DNA from: Xylanibacter ruminicola
GTDB taxonomy: Bacteria > Bacteroidota > Bacteroidia > Bacteroidales > Bacteroidaceae
Direction: 5' to 3'
Length of the DNA: 64,000 nucleotides
NCBI RefSeq assembly: GCF_900142525.1
Contig: NZ_FRBD01000007.1
Coordinates: 62,001 to 126,000, forward strand
Numbering within the stretch: position 1 is the first letter of the stretch; each line of letters opens with the position of its first letter. Shown here piece by piece: positions 52,408 through 62,030 of this stretch. The notes under the pieces were generated by a model. It did not search any database. It was not told the origin of the DNA and saw nothing but the letters and a program-made list of their open reading frames with translations. A program made the position numbers and the translations under genes.

Positions 52408-54522
52408 TTAATATCCAGGATTCTGCCACATTGACTCTGATGTGCTATTGTACTGCAGTACGCCGTATGCATCCTGCTGAACTGCAATGTCGCTACGGTT
52501 GGTAACCGATTCCAACTCAGAGAGAGGGATAGGACGATAGTAGTGCTTCAGAGCGATTTTGCCAGAGGCCTGTGCATTGTACTTCTTCACGTGGTCGATC
52601 AGAGTGTGAGTACGCTTCAGGTCGAACCAGCGCTGATACTCACCGCAGAGCTCGATAGCGCGCTCCTTCAGGATAGTCTCGATAGTAACGGTACCGCTGA
52701 TGGAATTGTCCTTGCCAGCGATGGCGCGGGCTGCGCGCAGCTGGTTGATGGTCTTCAGGGCATCGCCGCCTGTTGCCAGCTCAGCCTCGGCCTTAATCAG
52801 GTACATCTCGGCTAAGCGCAGTACCATGATGTCGCGGTGTGAAATATCGAAGGTAGGATAATCCTCTTCGTACTGATCATCAAGGAACTTCTTGATGCCA
52901 GGGAACGAACGGCGACCTTCAATCTTCTCGCTCTTGTAGCGGGCGTCGCCATATACATCGCTAATATCCTTTCCACCCTCAGTAGGCAGGGCTGTAGCAG
53001 GATCGCCAGAGGTGTAAACAGGAATGTCGCCACCGAATGCGAACTGCAAGCGATACTTGTCCTTGGCCTCGGCCTGCAGAGCCTGACCCTCGGCTGAGTT
53101 ACCATCCATCAGGGCGTACTGGATACCAATCACACCACCGTTGAAGTAGTTACCATCCTCGGCGTAAGCCTCGTCGTAGGTCTTGTAAGTCTGATCGGCC
53201 ATCTTTGGATAGTTGGCAGCATTGCCAGCCAGGTCGGGATGTACGCGATATTCGGTGAGCAGGGTGCCATTGTAACGCTGGTCGGTACCCTTGATCTCAT
53301 CCAGAATCTGCCAGAGATAGAGTGAAGGCAGGTAGCGGGTGAAGCCACGGCCGTAAGGAGAGTAGTACTTACCAACCTCAACATCCTTACCTGTGCTCTT
53401 GCTCTTGATGGTGGTCTTACCGGCTGCCATGCGGAAGAAGATAGAGTTGTTCTTCTGTCCGTTAGGACCGATATCGTCGCAACCGTTGTTCCAGAGTGAT
53501 ACAAACATCAGCAGTGAGGCACTACCACCGTTACGACCGTAACCGGTACGGGTGATGAGTGAGTTGAAGTTGCCTGTGCCACCGTCTGAGAAACGGTAAG
53601 GTACGCAGTTGTCGCGACCGGCGTTCAGGTCGTTAGAGTAGTGAACGGCAAAGAGGTTCTCGGTGTTAGTGGTGGCCTCCTCGTTGTTCATGTTCCAAGT
53701 GTCGCTATAGCGGCTGTAGAGCTTGGCGCCAGAGTTGTTGATCACATCATTGGCAGCATTCAGAGCCTCGGTGTACAGGTTGCCATAACCGCTGACGGCA
53801 TTGGCACCCAACCAAGATGCAGCGTAGAGGGCTACGCGGGCATAGAGGGCCTCGGCTGAATAGTAGTAGGCACGACCATCGGCAGTGGCCGACTTGCCAT
53901 CCATGATGTTTGCCTTCTTATAGTTGTCCATGGCCTGCTTCAGGTCGTTCAGGATGTTACCATAAACCTCAGCCTCGGGCACACGAACAGGATTGTTGTT
54001 AATCGCGTTGATAGGCTCGGCATTGTAAGGGATTGGGCCCCACAGAGCTACCATCTGAGAGTAATAGAGTGCGCGCAGGAAGTAAGCATCGCCCAGATAG
54101 GCAGCCTTCTTGTTATCGTCGATAACGCTGCACTCGGGAACATACTTCAGGGCGTTGTTACATACGTCAACTCCGGCGTAGAACATCTCCCAGTATTCGT
54201 CCAGACAGGGGTTGTCGGCCACGTTGTTACCCAGTGCCTCGGCAGAGATGTCGTACTTCAGCATAGACTTCTGCTTGTTGTCGTAACCGAAGTAGAACAG
54301 GTCTGAGCCCATTTCTGCAAGACCCAGTGATGGCTCCTTACCCCACCAACCGTGTGTGTAGGTATAAGCCGACTGGATGAGTCCGTCGATACCCGAAACG
54401 GTGTTGTAGGCCAGGTCGGCAGTTTCACCGGTCTTGTTGTCCTCGTCCAGGAAGTCTGAGCAGGAGGTTGCGCCGAAGCTGATGGCAGCGGCCGCAAATA
54501 ACATACTATATATCTTTTTCAT
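52408..54522 (-). CDS. SusD/RagB family surface glycan-binding lipoprotein
   Basis: A 704-residue lipoprotein, lipobox ATSC with Cys near 21. SusD features are LAYNTVSGIDGLIQSAYTYT near 40, DAYFLRALYYSQMVALWGP near 150, HRDIMVLRLAEMYLIKAEAE near 565, and ERAIELCGEYQRWFDLKRTH near 625. A TTG at 54534 is in frame, but ATG 54522 (MKKIYSML) gives a normal signal. It partners the SusC encoded 21 bases upstream. No enzyme gene follows before the terminator, so the ligand cannot be inferred from local enzymes. Confidence 0.92.
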   Translation of the reverse strand: MKKIYSMLFAAAAISFGATSCSDFLDEDNKTGETADLAYNTVSGIDGLIQSAYTYTHGWWGKEPSLGLAEMGSDLFYFGYDNKQKSMLKYDISAEALGNNVADNPCLDEYWEMFYAGVDVCNNALKYVPECSVIDDNKKAAYLGDAYFLRALYYSQMVALWGPIPYNAEPINAINNNPVRVPEAEVYGNILNDLKQAMDNYKKANIMDGKSATADGRAYYYSAEALYARVALYAASWLGANAVSGYGNLYTEALNAANDVINNSGAKLYSRYSDTWNMNNEEATTNTENLFAVHYSNDLNAGRDNCVPYRFSDGGTGNFNSLITRTGYGRNGGSASLLMFVSLWNNGCDDIGPNGQKNNSIFFRMAAGKTTIKSKSTGKDVEVGKYYSPYGRGFTRYLPSLYLWQILDEIKGTDQRYNGTLLTEYRVHPDLAGNAANYPKMADQTYKTYDEAYAEDGNYFNGGVIGIQYALMDGNSAEGQALQAEAKDKYRLQFAFGGDIPVYTSGDPATALPTEGGKDISDVYGDARYKSEKIEGRRSFPGIKKFLDDQYEEDYPTFDISHRDIMVLRLAEMYLIKAEAELATGGDALKTINQLRAARAIAGKDNSISGTVTIETILKERAIELCGEYQRWFDLKRTHTLIDHVKKYNAQASGKIALKHYYRPIPLSELESVTNRSDIAVQQDAYGVLQYNSTSESMWQNPGY

Positions 54523-54543
54523 ATCGATGATCAATTATTTGAT

Positions 54544-57500
54544 TTAGAAAGTTACGTTAAGACCTACTACAACCTGCTTCATGAGTGGGAAGTTGACTGA
54601 ACCGCCACGCTCTGGGTCGTAGTTGTCGAAGTGACTGAATGTGAAGTAGTTCTTCAGCGAGCCATATACACGAACATTGCTCATGTAGACCTTCTTGATG
54701 AGGCTCTTTGGCAGGTTGTAAGACAAGGTGATATCCTTAATCTTGAAGTAGTCTGCCTTCTGAATCTGGATGGCACTCTTATAGAAGGTTGGTGTAGCAC
54801 CTGTAGCACCTGGTGAAGGGATGTCTGCACCCTGGTTCTCTGGTGTCCAGTAGCTCAGGTCGCCCCAGTTGGCGTTGTCGTACAGATAGAGTCCGTAACC
54901 GCTGTAGTTCAGGTAACCACCCAAGCGGGCCATGGTCTGAACGCTCAGTGAGAAGTCCTTGTAAGTGAAGGTGGTGTTCAAACCAAGAATAGCCTTGGGC
55001 GAGCGGTTGTAGATAATCTTATCGCTATCGTCAATCTTGTCATCACCATTCACGTCGATAACCTTTGGTGTACCAGGATCACCGAAGTCACTATAAGGTT
55101 TCTCGAAGTTGGGGTGTTCATCCATATACTTCTTGAACTCGCCAATACCCCAGCAGCCATCCATGTCGTAGCTGTAGAAAGCTGAAACAGGCTCACCAAT
55201 CTTCAGAATGCTGGTTCCTGATACTACCTGCTCGATACCATCGGCCAGCTCAGAAACCTCGTCGCGGGCGAAGGTGGCAGATGCGCTCAGATCCCAAGTG
55301 AAGTCCTTGGTCTTAACAGGCACTGCGCCCAGAGAAATTTCCCAACCATGTCCCTTGGTCTTACCAACGTTAGAGATAGTGCTGGTAAATACTGAAGAAG
55401 CAGGAGCGGTCTTGTAGTACAGCAGGTCATAGGTCTTGCTGTTATAATAGTCGATAGTACCATAGATACGACCATTGAGGAACGAGAAATCGAGACCGAA
55501 ATCGAGAGCTGCTGTCTTTTCCCATGTCAGGTTAGGGTTAGCCATGGTCATAGGAGCCTTGTCGGTAGAGTTGGGAACGATGCTCTGGATGGTAGCCAGT
55601 GTCTGGTAGGCAGAGATAGCAGAGTTACCAGAGAGACCCCAAGATACACGGAACTTCAAGTTGTCGAGCCATGACTTGGTATTCTGCATGAAACTCTCCT
55701 CAGAAATACGCCATCCTGCGCTTACTGATGGGAAGTAGCCCCACTTATGTCCCTCGGCCAGTACTGAAGAACCATCGGCACGAACCGAAGCCTGCAGCAG
55801 ATACTTGCCATCGTACGAGTAGTTGGCACGGGCAAAGAACGACAGCATAGAGCTCTTGGTGTAGCCTGTGCTTACAAGAGGTGACTGAATCTTGCTGACA
55901 TCATAGAAACCACTCTTCTTGTAGCTCTCAGATCCTGCAACACCAGAGATGCTGCTGGTCTCATTAACATACTGTGACATTTCATGACCCAGCAGGAAAG
56001 TCATATCGTGCTTAGCAATGGTCTTGTTGTAGTTAGCAGTGTTCTGCCATACATACTTGGTACCAGTGCTGCGGTCGTTAGCAATATAAGTGGTAGTAGG
56101 CGACTGATAACGTGCCTGGCTGTGATAGTCCTGATAGGTTCCTGTGCGTGAGGTGCTGCGGTCGAGTGTGAACTGCGACTTCAGCATCAGACCCTTGATA
56201 GGATTGAGCTGCAGATAACCACTGCCGAAGAAACGGCTGCTCTCGATGTTACGCTGATAAGCACCATCCTCGTCGAGCAGAGGTGAGCAGTGAGCAGCAT
56301 ACCATGGGTTTGGTGTGGCATTGATGCTACCATCGTTCAGATAAGCGTGAGTGATGGTGGTCATCTTCTGGGCCTGGTTATAAACACCGCCGTTACGCTT
56401 GTCGTTGCTCTTATAAGCGTAAGAGAGGCTGGCACCAATCTTAACGATGCGGTTAATCTGGTGATCCAGGTTGATACGACCGGTGTAACGGTTGAACTCA
56501 TCACCCTTCATCAGACCCTTATCATCCATAGCGGCCAACGATACGTTGAAGTTAGTCTTCTCGTTTCCGCCCTGAACAGATACCTCATAGTTCTGAGATA
56601 CGCTGTTGTCGAGAATCATGTCGAGCCAGTCGGTATAAGTCTTATTGTTGTAGATGTCGAGAGTTGATGTGCCATCGTCGAGGTTGAAGGTCAGCACGTC
56701 GGCAGGAGTTGCTGTGTTGCTGAAATTCCACTCGTTGGCGGCGGCAGTCTCATAGTTCTTCTTGTCAATGAGGCGCTGTACCTCAGTGTCGCCATACATA
56801 GGCTTTACGATACCTGTAGCACCATTGAATGAGAGGTAGCCGTTGAAGTTAACTCTTGTCTTACCGGCCGAACCACGCTTGGTGGTGATCAGGATAACAC
56901 CATTGGCACCTTTAGTACCATAGATGGCTGTTGAAGCTGCATCCTTCAGGATATCCATCGACTCGATGTCACTGGCAGGAATATCGAGGGTAGAACCATA
57001 TTCTACACCATCCACAATAACCAGCGGACCGTTACCAGCCAACAGTGAGCGGTTACCACGCAGTGTCATGCTGACGCCGGCACCGGCCTCACCACCGCCG
57101 CTCATCTGGAGATCGACACCAGGAACCTTAGCCTGCATGGCTGAGAGGGCATTGGCACCTGCCACCTTGGCCAGGTCGTCGGTCTTAACTGAAGCAACCG
57201 AACCTGTCAGGTCCTTCTTCTTCATAGTGCCATAACCTACTACTACCACTTCGTCGAGTGCAGCAGCGTCTTCCTCCATGGTCACGTTAATACTGTTCTT
57301 ACCGGCTACAGCAATCTTTTGCTCCTTAAAACCGATGTAAGAAATCTTGAGGACTGCCTTTTCAGGGATGTTTTGAATGGTAAAATTACCATCGAAGTCG
57401 GTTACACCACCTATAGTGGTACCATCCACGATGACGCTTACACCAATCATAGGTTCACCTGTTGCGTCCTTCACTGTACCTGTGATAGTCTTCTGGGCAT

Positions 57501-57564
57501 AAGCCACGAAGCAGAACACAGACAAAAGCAAAGCCATAGAGGCTCTTTTGATTTGATGATTCAT
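54544..57564 (-). CDS. SusC/RagA TonB-dependent outer-membrane transporter
   Basis: A 1006-residue transporter: signal peptide (1-23, AYAQ), CarboxypepD-reg-like domain (about 25-105), plug with GYGTMKKKDLTGSVASV near 110 and IYGTKGANGVILITTK near 215, barrel ending VVVGLNVTF. It is the shortest of the three SusC proteins here. It forms a two-gene unit with SusD and shares a regulatory element with the neighbouring pectin operon, so it is probably co-regulated with it. Confidence 0.93.
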   Translation of the reverse strand: MNHQIKRASMALLLSVFCFVAYAQKTITGTVKDATGEPMIGVSVIVDGTTIGGVTDFDGNFTIQNIPEKAVLKISYIGFKEQKIAVAGKNSINVTMEEDAAALDEVVVVGYGTMKKKDLTGSVASVKTDDLAKVAGANALSAMQAKVPGVDLQMSGGGEAGAGVSMTLRGNRSLLAGNGPLVIVDGVEYGSTLDIPASDIESMDILKDAASTAIYGTKGANGVILITTKRGSAGKTRVNFNGYLSFNGATGIVKPMYGDTEVQRLIDKKNYETAAANEWNFSNTATPADVLTFNLDDGTSTLDIYNNKTYTDWLDMILDNSVSQNYEVSVQGGNEKTNFNVSLAAMDDKGLMKGDEFNRYTGRINLDHQINRIVKIGASLSYAYKSNDKRNGGVYNQAQKMTTITHAYLNDGSINATPNPWYAAHCSPLLDEDGAYQRNIESSRFFGSGYLQLNPIKGLMLKSQFTLDRSTSRTGTYQDYHSQARYQSPTTTYIANDRSTGTKYVWQNTANYNKTIAKHDMTFLLGHEMSQYVNETSSISGVAGSESYKKSGFYDVSKIQSPLVSTGYTKSSMLSFFARANYSYDGKYLLQASVRADGSSVLAEGHKWGYFPSVSAGWRISEESFMQNTKSWLDNLKFRVSWGLSGNSAISAYQTLATIQSIVPNSTDKAPMTMANPNLTWEKTAALDFGLDFSFLNGRIYGTIDYYNSKTYDLLYYKTAPASSVFTSTISNVGKTKGHGWEISLGAVPVKTKDFTWDLSASATFARDEVSELADGIEQVVSGTSILKIGEPVSAFYSYDMDGCWGIGEFKKYMDEHPNFEKPYSDFGDPGTPKVIDVNGDDKIDDSDKIIYNRSPKAILGLNTTFTYKDFSLSVQTMARLGGYLNYSGYGLYLYDNANWGDLSYWTPENQGADIPSPGATGATPTFYKSAIQIQKADYFKIKDITLSYNLPKSLIKKVYMSNVRVYGSLKNYFTFSHFDNYDPERGGSVNFPLMKQVVVGLNVTF

Positions 57565-57633
57565 ACTTTTACGTTTGAGTTATTAATTAGTTACTTGAAA
57601 TATAATATTCAGGCTATTAGTTCTAAACCAGTG

Positions 57634-57641
57634 CAAAATTA
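57634..57641 (-). promoter_or_regulatory. -7 element for SusC at 57564
   Basis: TAATTTTG on the minus strand, 70 bases before the ATG. There is no good -33, as at the matching promoter near 52255. Confidence 0.55.
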
Positions 57642-57679
57642 ACTAAAATTTTGAAATAATCGCTTTTATTGTCACTTTT

Positions 57680-57716
57680 TTACGAAAAATACCACGTAAA
57701 CGTTTTCGCGTATAAA
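57680..57716 (-). promoter_or_regulatory. conserved upstream element, copy 1 (LacI-type core)
   Basis: Contains ACGTAAACGTTTTCG at 57694-57708, identical over 15 bases to 52313-52327. Its centre is about 64 bases upstream of the -7 element, almost the same spacing as copy 2. Confidence 0.65.
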
Positions 57717-57805
57717 CGGTCGCGTTATAGATGTCAAAACCAATGTTTTGGTCGCGGGAGATAAAAAAATCTTTGTGATTTGTGCGATTCGTGACAAATT
57801 CTTAC

Positions 57806-57813
57806 TACCTTTG
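57806..57813 (+). promoter_or_regulatory. -7 element for the CDF transporter
   Basis: TACCTTTG with TTTG 23 bases upstream (57779-57782). The start codon follows within 14-26 bases, giving a very short leader. Confidence 0.6.
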
Positions 57814-57838
57814 CGGGCAGAACTGAATGCTTGTAACA

Positions 57839-58720
57839 ATGGAACGCAACAAGGAGATATATAAGGTAACGCTGGTGGGTGGCGCAGTGAACGTGGTGCT
57901 GCTGCTATTCAAGTTCGTGGCAGGCATTGTGGGGCATAGTGCTGCCATGGTGGCCGATGCCGTACACTCGCTGTCCGACTTTGTAACGGATATCATCGTG
58001 CTGGTGTTTGTGCGCATCAGTGGCAAACCCAAGGACAAAGACCACGATTACGGCCATGCCAAATATGAGACATTGGCCATGACCATCATCGGTGCAGCCT
58101 TGCTGGTGGTGGCTATAGGTATAGAATATAGCGGCCTGACCAAGATTTTAGCCTGGGTGCAGGGCGGACAGCTGAAGGCGCCTGGCATGTTAGCCCTATG
58201 GGCCGCACTGCTGTCGGTAGTGCTGAAAGAGGCGGTATATCACTACTCGATGATGAAAGCACGTCAGCTGAACTCGCAGGCTGTAGAGGCCAATGCCTGG
58301 CATCATCGCAGCGATGCCCTGTCATCGGTAGGAACGGCCATGGGCATCGGCGGAGCCATCTTCCTGGGACAACGCTGGACAGTGCTCGACCCCATCGCAT
58401 CAATCATCGTAGGATTGTTTATCATCAAGGTGTCAATCGACCTGCTGCGCAATGGCATCGGCGACCTGATGGAACAATCGCTGCCCGATGAGGTGGAGGA
58501 GGAGATACTCCGTCTGGCAGCATCGGTGCCAGGGGTTGACAAGCCGCACGCCCTGTGTACGCGCCGGCTGGGCAACCACTACGCCATAGAACTGCACATA
58601 CTGATGGAAGGCAGCATCACACTGTGCGAGGCGCACGACAAGGCAACAGAGGTGGAGGATATCCTGCGGCAGCACTACGGCCCCGAAACGCACATAGCCG
58701 TACACGTAGAACCAAAATAA
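57839..58720 (+). CDS. cation diffusion facilitator (Zn2+/Fe2+ type efflux)
   Basis: A 293-residue CDF protein with six predicted helices. Metal-site residues are visible: HSAAMVADAVHSLSDFVTD near 37 (helix 2) and AWHHRSDALSSVG near 160 (helix 5). The C-terminal cytoplasmic domain (about 205-293) has HALCTRRLGNHYAIELHI. It exports divalent metal from the cytoplasm in exchange for protons; the exact metal is not clear. A start at ATG 57827 would add four residues (MLVT), but MERNKEIYKVTL fits the family better. It is monocistronic, diverges from SusC and is followed by a strong terminator. Confidence 0.9.
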   Translation: MERNKEIYKVTLVGGAVNVVLLLFKFVAGIVGHSAAMVADAVHSLSDFVTDIIVLVFVRISGKPKDKDHDYGHAKYETLAMTIIGAALLVVAIGIEYSGLTKILAWVQGGQLKAPGMLALWAALLSVVLKEAVYHYSMMKARQLNSQAVEANAWHHRSDALSSVGTAMGIGGAIFLGQRWTVLDPIASIIVGLFIIKVSIDLLRNGIGDLMEQSLPDEVEEEILRLAASVPGVDKPHALCTRRLGNHYAIELHILMEGSITLCEAHDKATEVEDILRQHYGPETHIAVHVEPK

Positions 58721-58725
58721 AAACT

Positions 58726-58749
58726 AAGCCCCGCCGATTGGCGGGGCTT
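58726..58749 (+). terminator. terminator of the CDF gene
   Basis: AAGCCCCGCC pairs with GGCGGGGCTT around GATT, followed by TTTC, six bases after the CDF stop. Confidence 0.85.
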
Positions 58750-58752
58750 TCA

Positions 58753-58789
58753 AAAGTACACAAAAAGAACCGTCCCTTTTGTGTACTTT
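58753..58789 (-). terminator. terminator of the arabinose operon
   Basis: AAAGTACACAAAA (58753-58765) pairs perfectly with TTTTGTGTACTTT (58777-58789), overlapping the GH51 stop on the minus strand. Bases around GAACCGTCCC form the loop. Confidence 0.7.
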
Positions 58790-60377
58790 ATCTGATGTTC
58801 AGAACAACAATCGACTTGGCGGGAATCTTTACGTTTAGGGTTCCCTTCTTGTTCAGCTTGGCGTCCTTGAACTCCTTGGGAGCAACAACGTCGGGATGCT
58901 GGAAGTCGTTGTAGTCGGCTACATTCTTAGAGGTCAGGATGCGACCGCTCACACTCTTGGCCTTGAAACCAGGCAGCTCGAAATCGATGGCTTGAGCCTT
59001 GTCGAGACTCACGTTGGTGATGGCCAGGACGATACCACCGTCTGTGGTCTTGGCAGCCGAAGCTGAGAGGACAGGGCAGGGGCGGGTCGTGTTATCGGCT
59101 GTCTGGGCCTTCTCCTTGAAGTACTCCTTGCTGCACTGGATGGTCTCGCTCTCGAGGTCAACTGGCAGATAGGTGGCCTCCATGAATGGAGTGTACATTT
59201 GGAACACGTGGTAAGTTGGTGTGAGCACCATGTGGCCTGTGCCCTCCTGATCGGTGAGGATCATTGACTGCAGCACGTTAACCACTTGGGCAATGTTAGC
59301 CATTTTTACACGGTCGGTGTACTTGTGGAATACATTAAGGCTGAGGGCTGCAACGAAGGCATCGCGCAGAGCGTTCTGCTGATACAGGTGGCCGGCGATG
59401 GTGCCAGGCTCCTCGTCCCACCAGGTGCCCCACTCATCAACAAGCAGACCAATCTTGTTCTGAGGGTCTTTCTTATCCATGATGGCCTTGTGCTTCTTGA
59501 TAACCTCCTCGATCTCAAGACACTTGCCTAGAGCCCAGTAATACTGCTGAGTATCGAACTGGGTGGCAGAGCCTTTAGGACCGCTCCAACCTGTGCAGGT
59601 GTAGTAGTGCAGAGAGATGCCCTGCATGCGGTTGCCAATCTTATCCATGCATACCTTGGTCCAGTCGTAGTCGTAGTCGCTGGCGCCTGAGGCAATGCGA
59701 TAGAGACGGTTCTGGCCCTGATCGCGCAGATAGGTGTTGAACTTACGGAATTCGTCACTGTAGTACTGAGGTGTCATGTTACCACCACAGCCCCAAGCCT
59801 CGTTACCGATGCCGAAGTACTTGACCTTCCAAGCCTTGTCGCGACCGTTCTGGCGGCGCAGACGAGCCATAGGCGTATCGCCATCGCTGGTCATATACTC
59901 AACCCACTGAGCCATCTCCTTGACAGTACCAGAGCCTACGTTACCACTGATATAAGGCTCGCAGCCCAGCATCTCGCAGAGGTTCAGGAACTCATGGGTA
60001 CCGAAAGAGTTGTCCTCGATGGTGCCGCCCCAGTTGTTATTACGCAAAGAAGGACGCTTATCCTTAGGACCGATACCGTCCATCCAATGATAGTCGTCGG
60101 CAAAGCAGCCGCCTGGCCAGCGCATCACAGGAATCTTGAGGGCTTTGAGAGCCTCGAATACGTCCTTACGGTAACCGTTGATGTTAGGAATCTGTGAGCC
60201 TTCGCCCACCCAGAGACCGCCATAGATACAACTGCCCAGGTGCTCGGAGAACTGACCGTAGATTTCCTTATTGATCTTGGCTCCAGCCTGATCGGCATGA
60301 ACCGTAGCTTTCACAGCTTCAGCGGCTGATGCGCTGATAGCGAAAACTGAAAAAACTAATGCAATTACTTTTTTCAT
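58788..60377 (-). CDS. alpha-L-arabinofuranosidase, GH51
   Basis: A 529-residue exported enzyme (signal 1-19, ASA-A). The GH51 barrel shows acid/base Glu193 in GIGNEAWG and nucleophile Glu315 in LVDEWGTWW; YGQFSEHLG near 40 and MRWPGGCFADDYHW near 87 are also typical. The C-terminal beta domain ends KSIVVLNIR. It releases arabinose from arabinan, arabinoxylan or arabino-oligosaccharides in the periplasm. It is last in the operon with the kinase, araA and araD, so enzyme and sugar catabolism are co-expressed. Confidence 0.93.
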   Translation of the reverse strand: MKKVIALVFSVFAISASAAEAVKATVHADQAGAKINKEIYGQFSEHLGSCIYGGLWVGEGSQIPNINGYRKDVFEALKALKIPVMRWPGGCFADDYHWMDGIGPKDKRPSLRNNNWGGTIEDNSFGTHEFLNLCEMLGCEPYISGNVGSGTVKEMAQWVEYMTSDGDTPMARLRRQNGRDKAWKVKYFGIGNEAWGCGGNMTPQYYSDEFRKFNTYLRDQGQNRLYRIASGASDYDYDWTKVCMDKIGNRMQGISLHYYTCTGWSGPKGSATQFDTQQYYWALGKCLEIEEVIKKHKAIMDKKDPQNKIGLLVDEWGTWWDEEPGTIAGHLYQQNALRDAFVAALSLNVFHKYTDRVKMANIAQVVNVLQSMILTDQEGTGHMVLTPTYHVFQMYTPFMEATYLPVDLESETIQCSKEYFKEKAQTADNTTRPCPVLSASAAKTTDGGIVLAITNVSLDKAQAIDFELPGFKAKSVSGRILTSKNVADYNDFQHPDVVAPKEFKDAKLNKKGTLNVKIPAKSIVVLNIR

Positions 60378-60411
60378 TTTCTTTATTTTGAAGTTAAAGG
60401 GAATGGAAAAA

Positions 60412-61998
60412 TTATTTATTGTCGACTGCGGCTTGCTCGATGGGGAGGCAACGCTTGTAGTTCTCGATGTACTTCTCGAAACCTGCTACATCCTCAGCGG
60501 TAGGAGCAATAGAGATACCGGTGTTGCCTGCAAAGACTACATCCTCGAGGTAATCGGCCAGATTTTTACCATTCTTATTAATCAGGTAGCCAGCCAACAG
60601 GGCGATACCCCATGCGCCACCTTCGCCAGCAGTCTCCATGACAGAGATGGGCGAGTTGAGGGCGGCAGCCAGCATGCGCTGACCTACACCGGGAGTCTTG
60701 AAGTAGCCGCCATGACCGGTGATGCGGTCAACCTTAATCTTCTCTTCCTTCAACAGAATGTCGTTACCAATCTTGAGCACGCCGATGGCACCATAGAGGT
60801 GAGCACGCATAAAGTTGGCCAGGTTGAACTTGTCGCCTGCAGAGCGAACGAACATAGGACGACCCTCGGCCAGACCTGTTACAGGCTCGCCGCTCACGTA
60901 GTTGTAAGCCATCAAGCCACCACAGTCGGTATCGCCCTCGAGCGCCTTGTTGAATAACTTGCCGTAGAGCTCGTTCATATCTACGGGCACACCCAGCAGC
61001 TGCTGGTACTCCTTGAACAGACCTACCCATGCGTTGATGTCGCTGGTGCAGTTGTTGCAGTGAACCATGGCTACGAGTGAGCCGTCAGGAGTGGTTACCA
61101 TGTCGATTATCTCGTAAGGCTTTGAGAGATCCTTTTCGAGTACGATCATAGAGAACGAAGAGGTACCTGCACTCACATTACCTGTGCGCTGCTTCACAGC
61201 GTTGGTGGCTACCATGCCTGTGCCTGCGTCGCCCTCAGGAGGACAAACAGGACAGCCGGGCTTCAGATGACCTGACACGTCGAGCTTCTTAGCACCCTCA
61301 GGGGTGAGGAAACCTGCGCTCTCGCCAGCGTTGAGGCTCTTAGGCAGGATGTCGAGCAACTTCCAAGAGAAGCCCTTAGGAGCGATGAGCTCGTCGAACT
61401 TCTTCACCATGGTAGCATCGTAGGTCTTGGTCTTAGGATCTACAGGAATCATACCTGAGGCATCGCCTACACCCAGAACAAACTGGCCTGTTACCTGCCA
61501 GTGTACGTAACCAGCCAGGGTAGTGAGGTACTTGATGTCGGCCACGTGCTCCTCATTGTCGAGGATGCACTGGTAGAGGTGACTGATGCTCCAGCGCAGG
61601 GGGATGTTGTAGTTGAAGAGCTTTGAGAGCTCGGCGGCGGCCTGACCGGTATTGGTGTTACGCCAGGTGCGGAAAGGTACCAGAATCTGCTGCTGCTCGT
61701 TGAAGGCCATGTAGCCGTGCATCATGGCGCTGAAGCCGATGGCGGCCAGCGACTCAATCTCGCAGTCGTACTGCTTCTGAACATCCTTGCGGAGCTCAGC
61801 GTAGCAGTCTTGGAGTCCGTACCATACAGCCTCGGTAGAGTAGGTCCAGAGACCATCTACCAGCTGGTTTTCCCACTCGTGTGAGCCCTGTGCGATGGGC
61901 ATATTGTCCTCGTCGATGAGGACGGCTTTGATGCGGGTAGATCCAAACTCGATACCGAGTATGGCTTTACCTGCCTGAATAGTTTCTTTTGCTGTCAT
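60412..61998 (-). CDS. FGGY-family carbohydrate kinase, probable L-ribulokinase
   Basis: A 528-residue cytoplasmic kinase. FGGY features: LGIEFGSTRIKAVLID near 14, the second phosphate motif GNVSAGTSSFSMIV near 263, and ETAGEGGAWGIALLAGY near 430. It is not the classic AraB; from the gene order with araA and araD I infer it phosphorylates L-ribulose, as proposed for the ribulokinase in bacteroidal arabinose operons. Xylulokinase activity is the main alternative. It is 34 bases from GH51 and 30 bases after araA, within one operon. Confidence 0.85.
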   Translation of the reverse strand: MTAKETIQAGKAILGIEFGSTRIKAVLIDEDNMPIAQGSHEWENQLVDGLWTYSTEAVWYGLQDCYAELRKDVQKQYDCEIESLAAIGFSAMMHGYMAFNEQQQILVPFRTWRNTNTGQAAAELSKLFNYNIPLRWSISHLYQCILDNEEHVADIKYLTTLAGYVHWQVTGQFVLGVGDASGMIPVDPKTKTYDATMVKKFDELIAPKGFSWKLLDILPKSLNAGESAGFLTPEGAKKLDVSGHLKPGCPVCPPEGDAGTGMVATNAVKQRTGNVSAGTSSFSMIVLEKDLSKPYEIIDMVTTPDGSLVAMVHCNNCTSDINAWVGLFKEYQQLLGVPVDMNELYGKLFNKALEGDTDCGGLMAYNYVSGEPVTGLAEGRPMFVRSAGDKFNLANFMRAHLYGAIGVLKIGNDILLKEEKIKVDRITGHGGYFKTPGVGQRMLAAALNSPISVMETAGEGGAWGIALLAGYLINKNGKNLADYLEDVVFAGNTGISIAPTAEDVAGFEKYIENYKRCLPIEQAAVDNK

Positions 61999-62030
61999 AA
62001 TTATGAATTATGAATTGTGAATTGTGAATT
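61999..62030. repeat. short tandem spacer repeat between araA and the kinase
   Basis: Tandem TGAATTA/TGAATTG units fill the 30-base gap and overlap the araA stop. The composition suggests a neutral spacer or weak leader. Confidence 0.6.
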
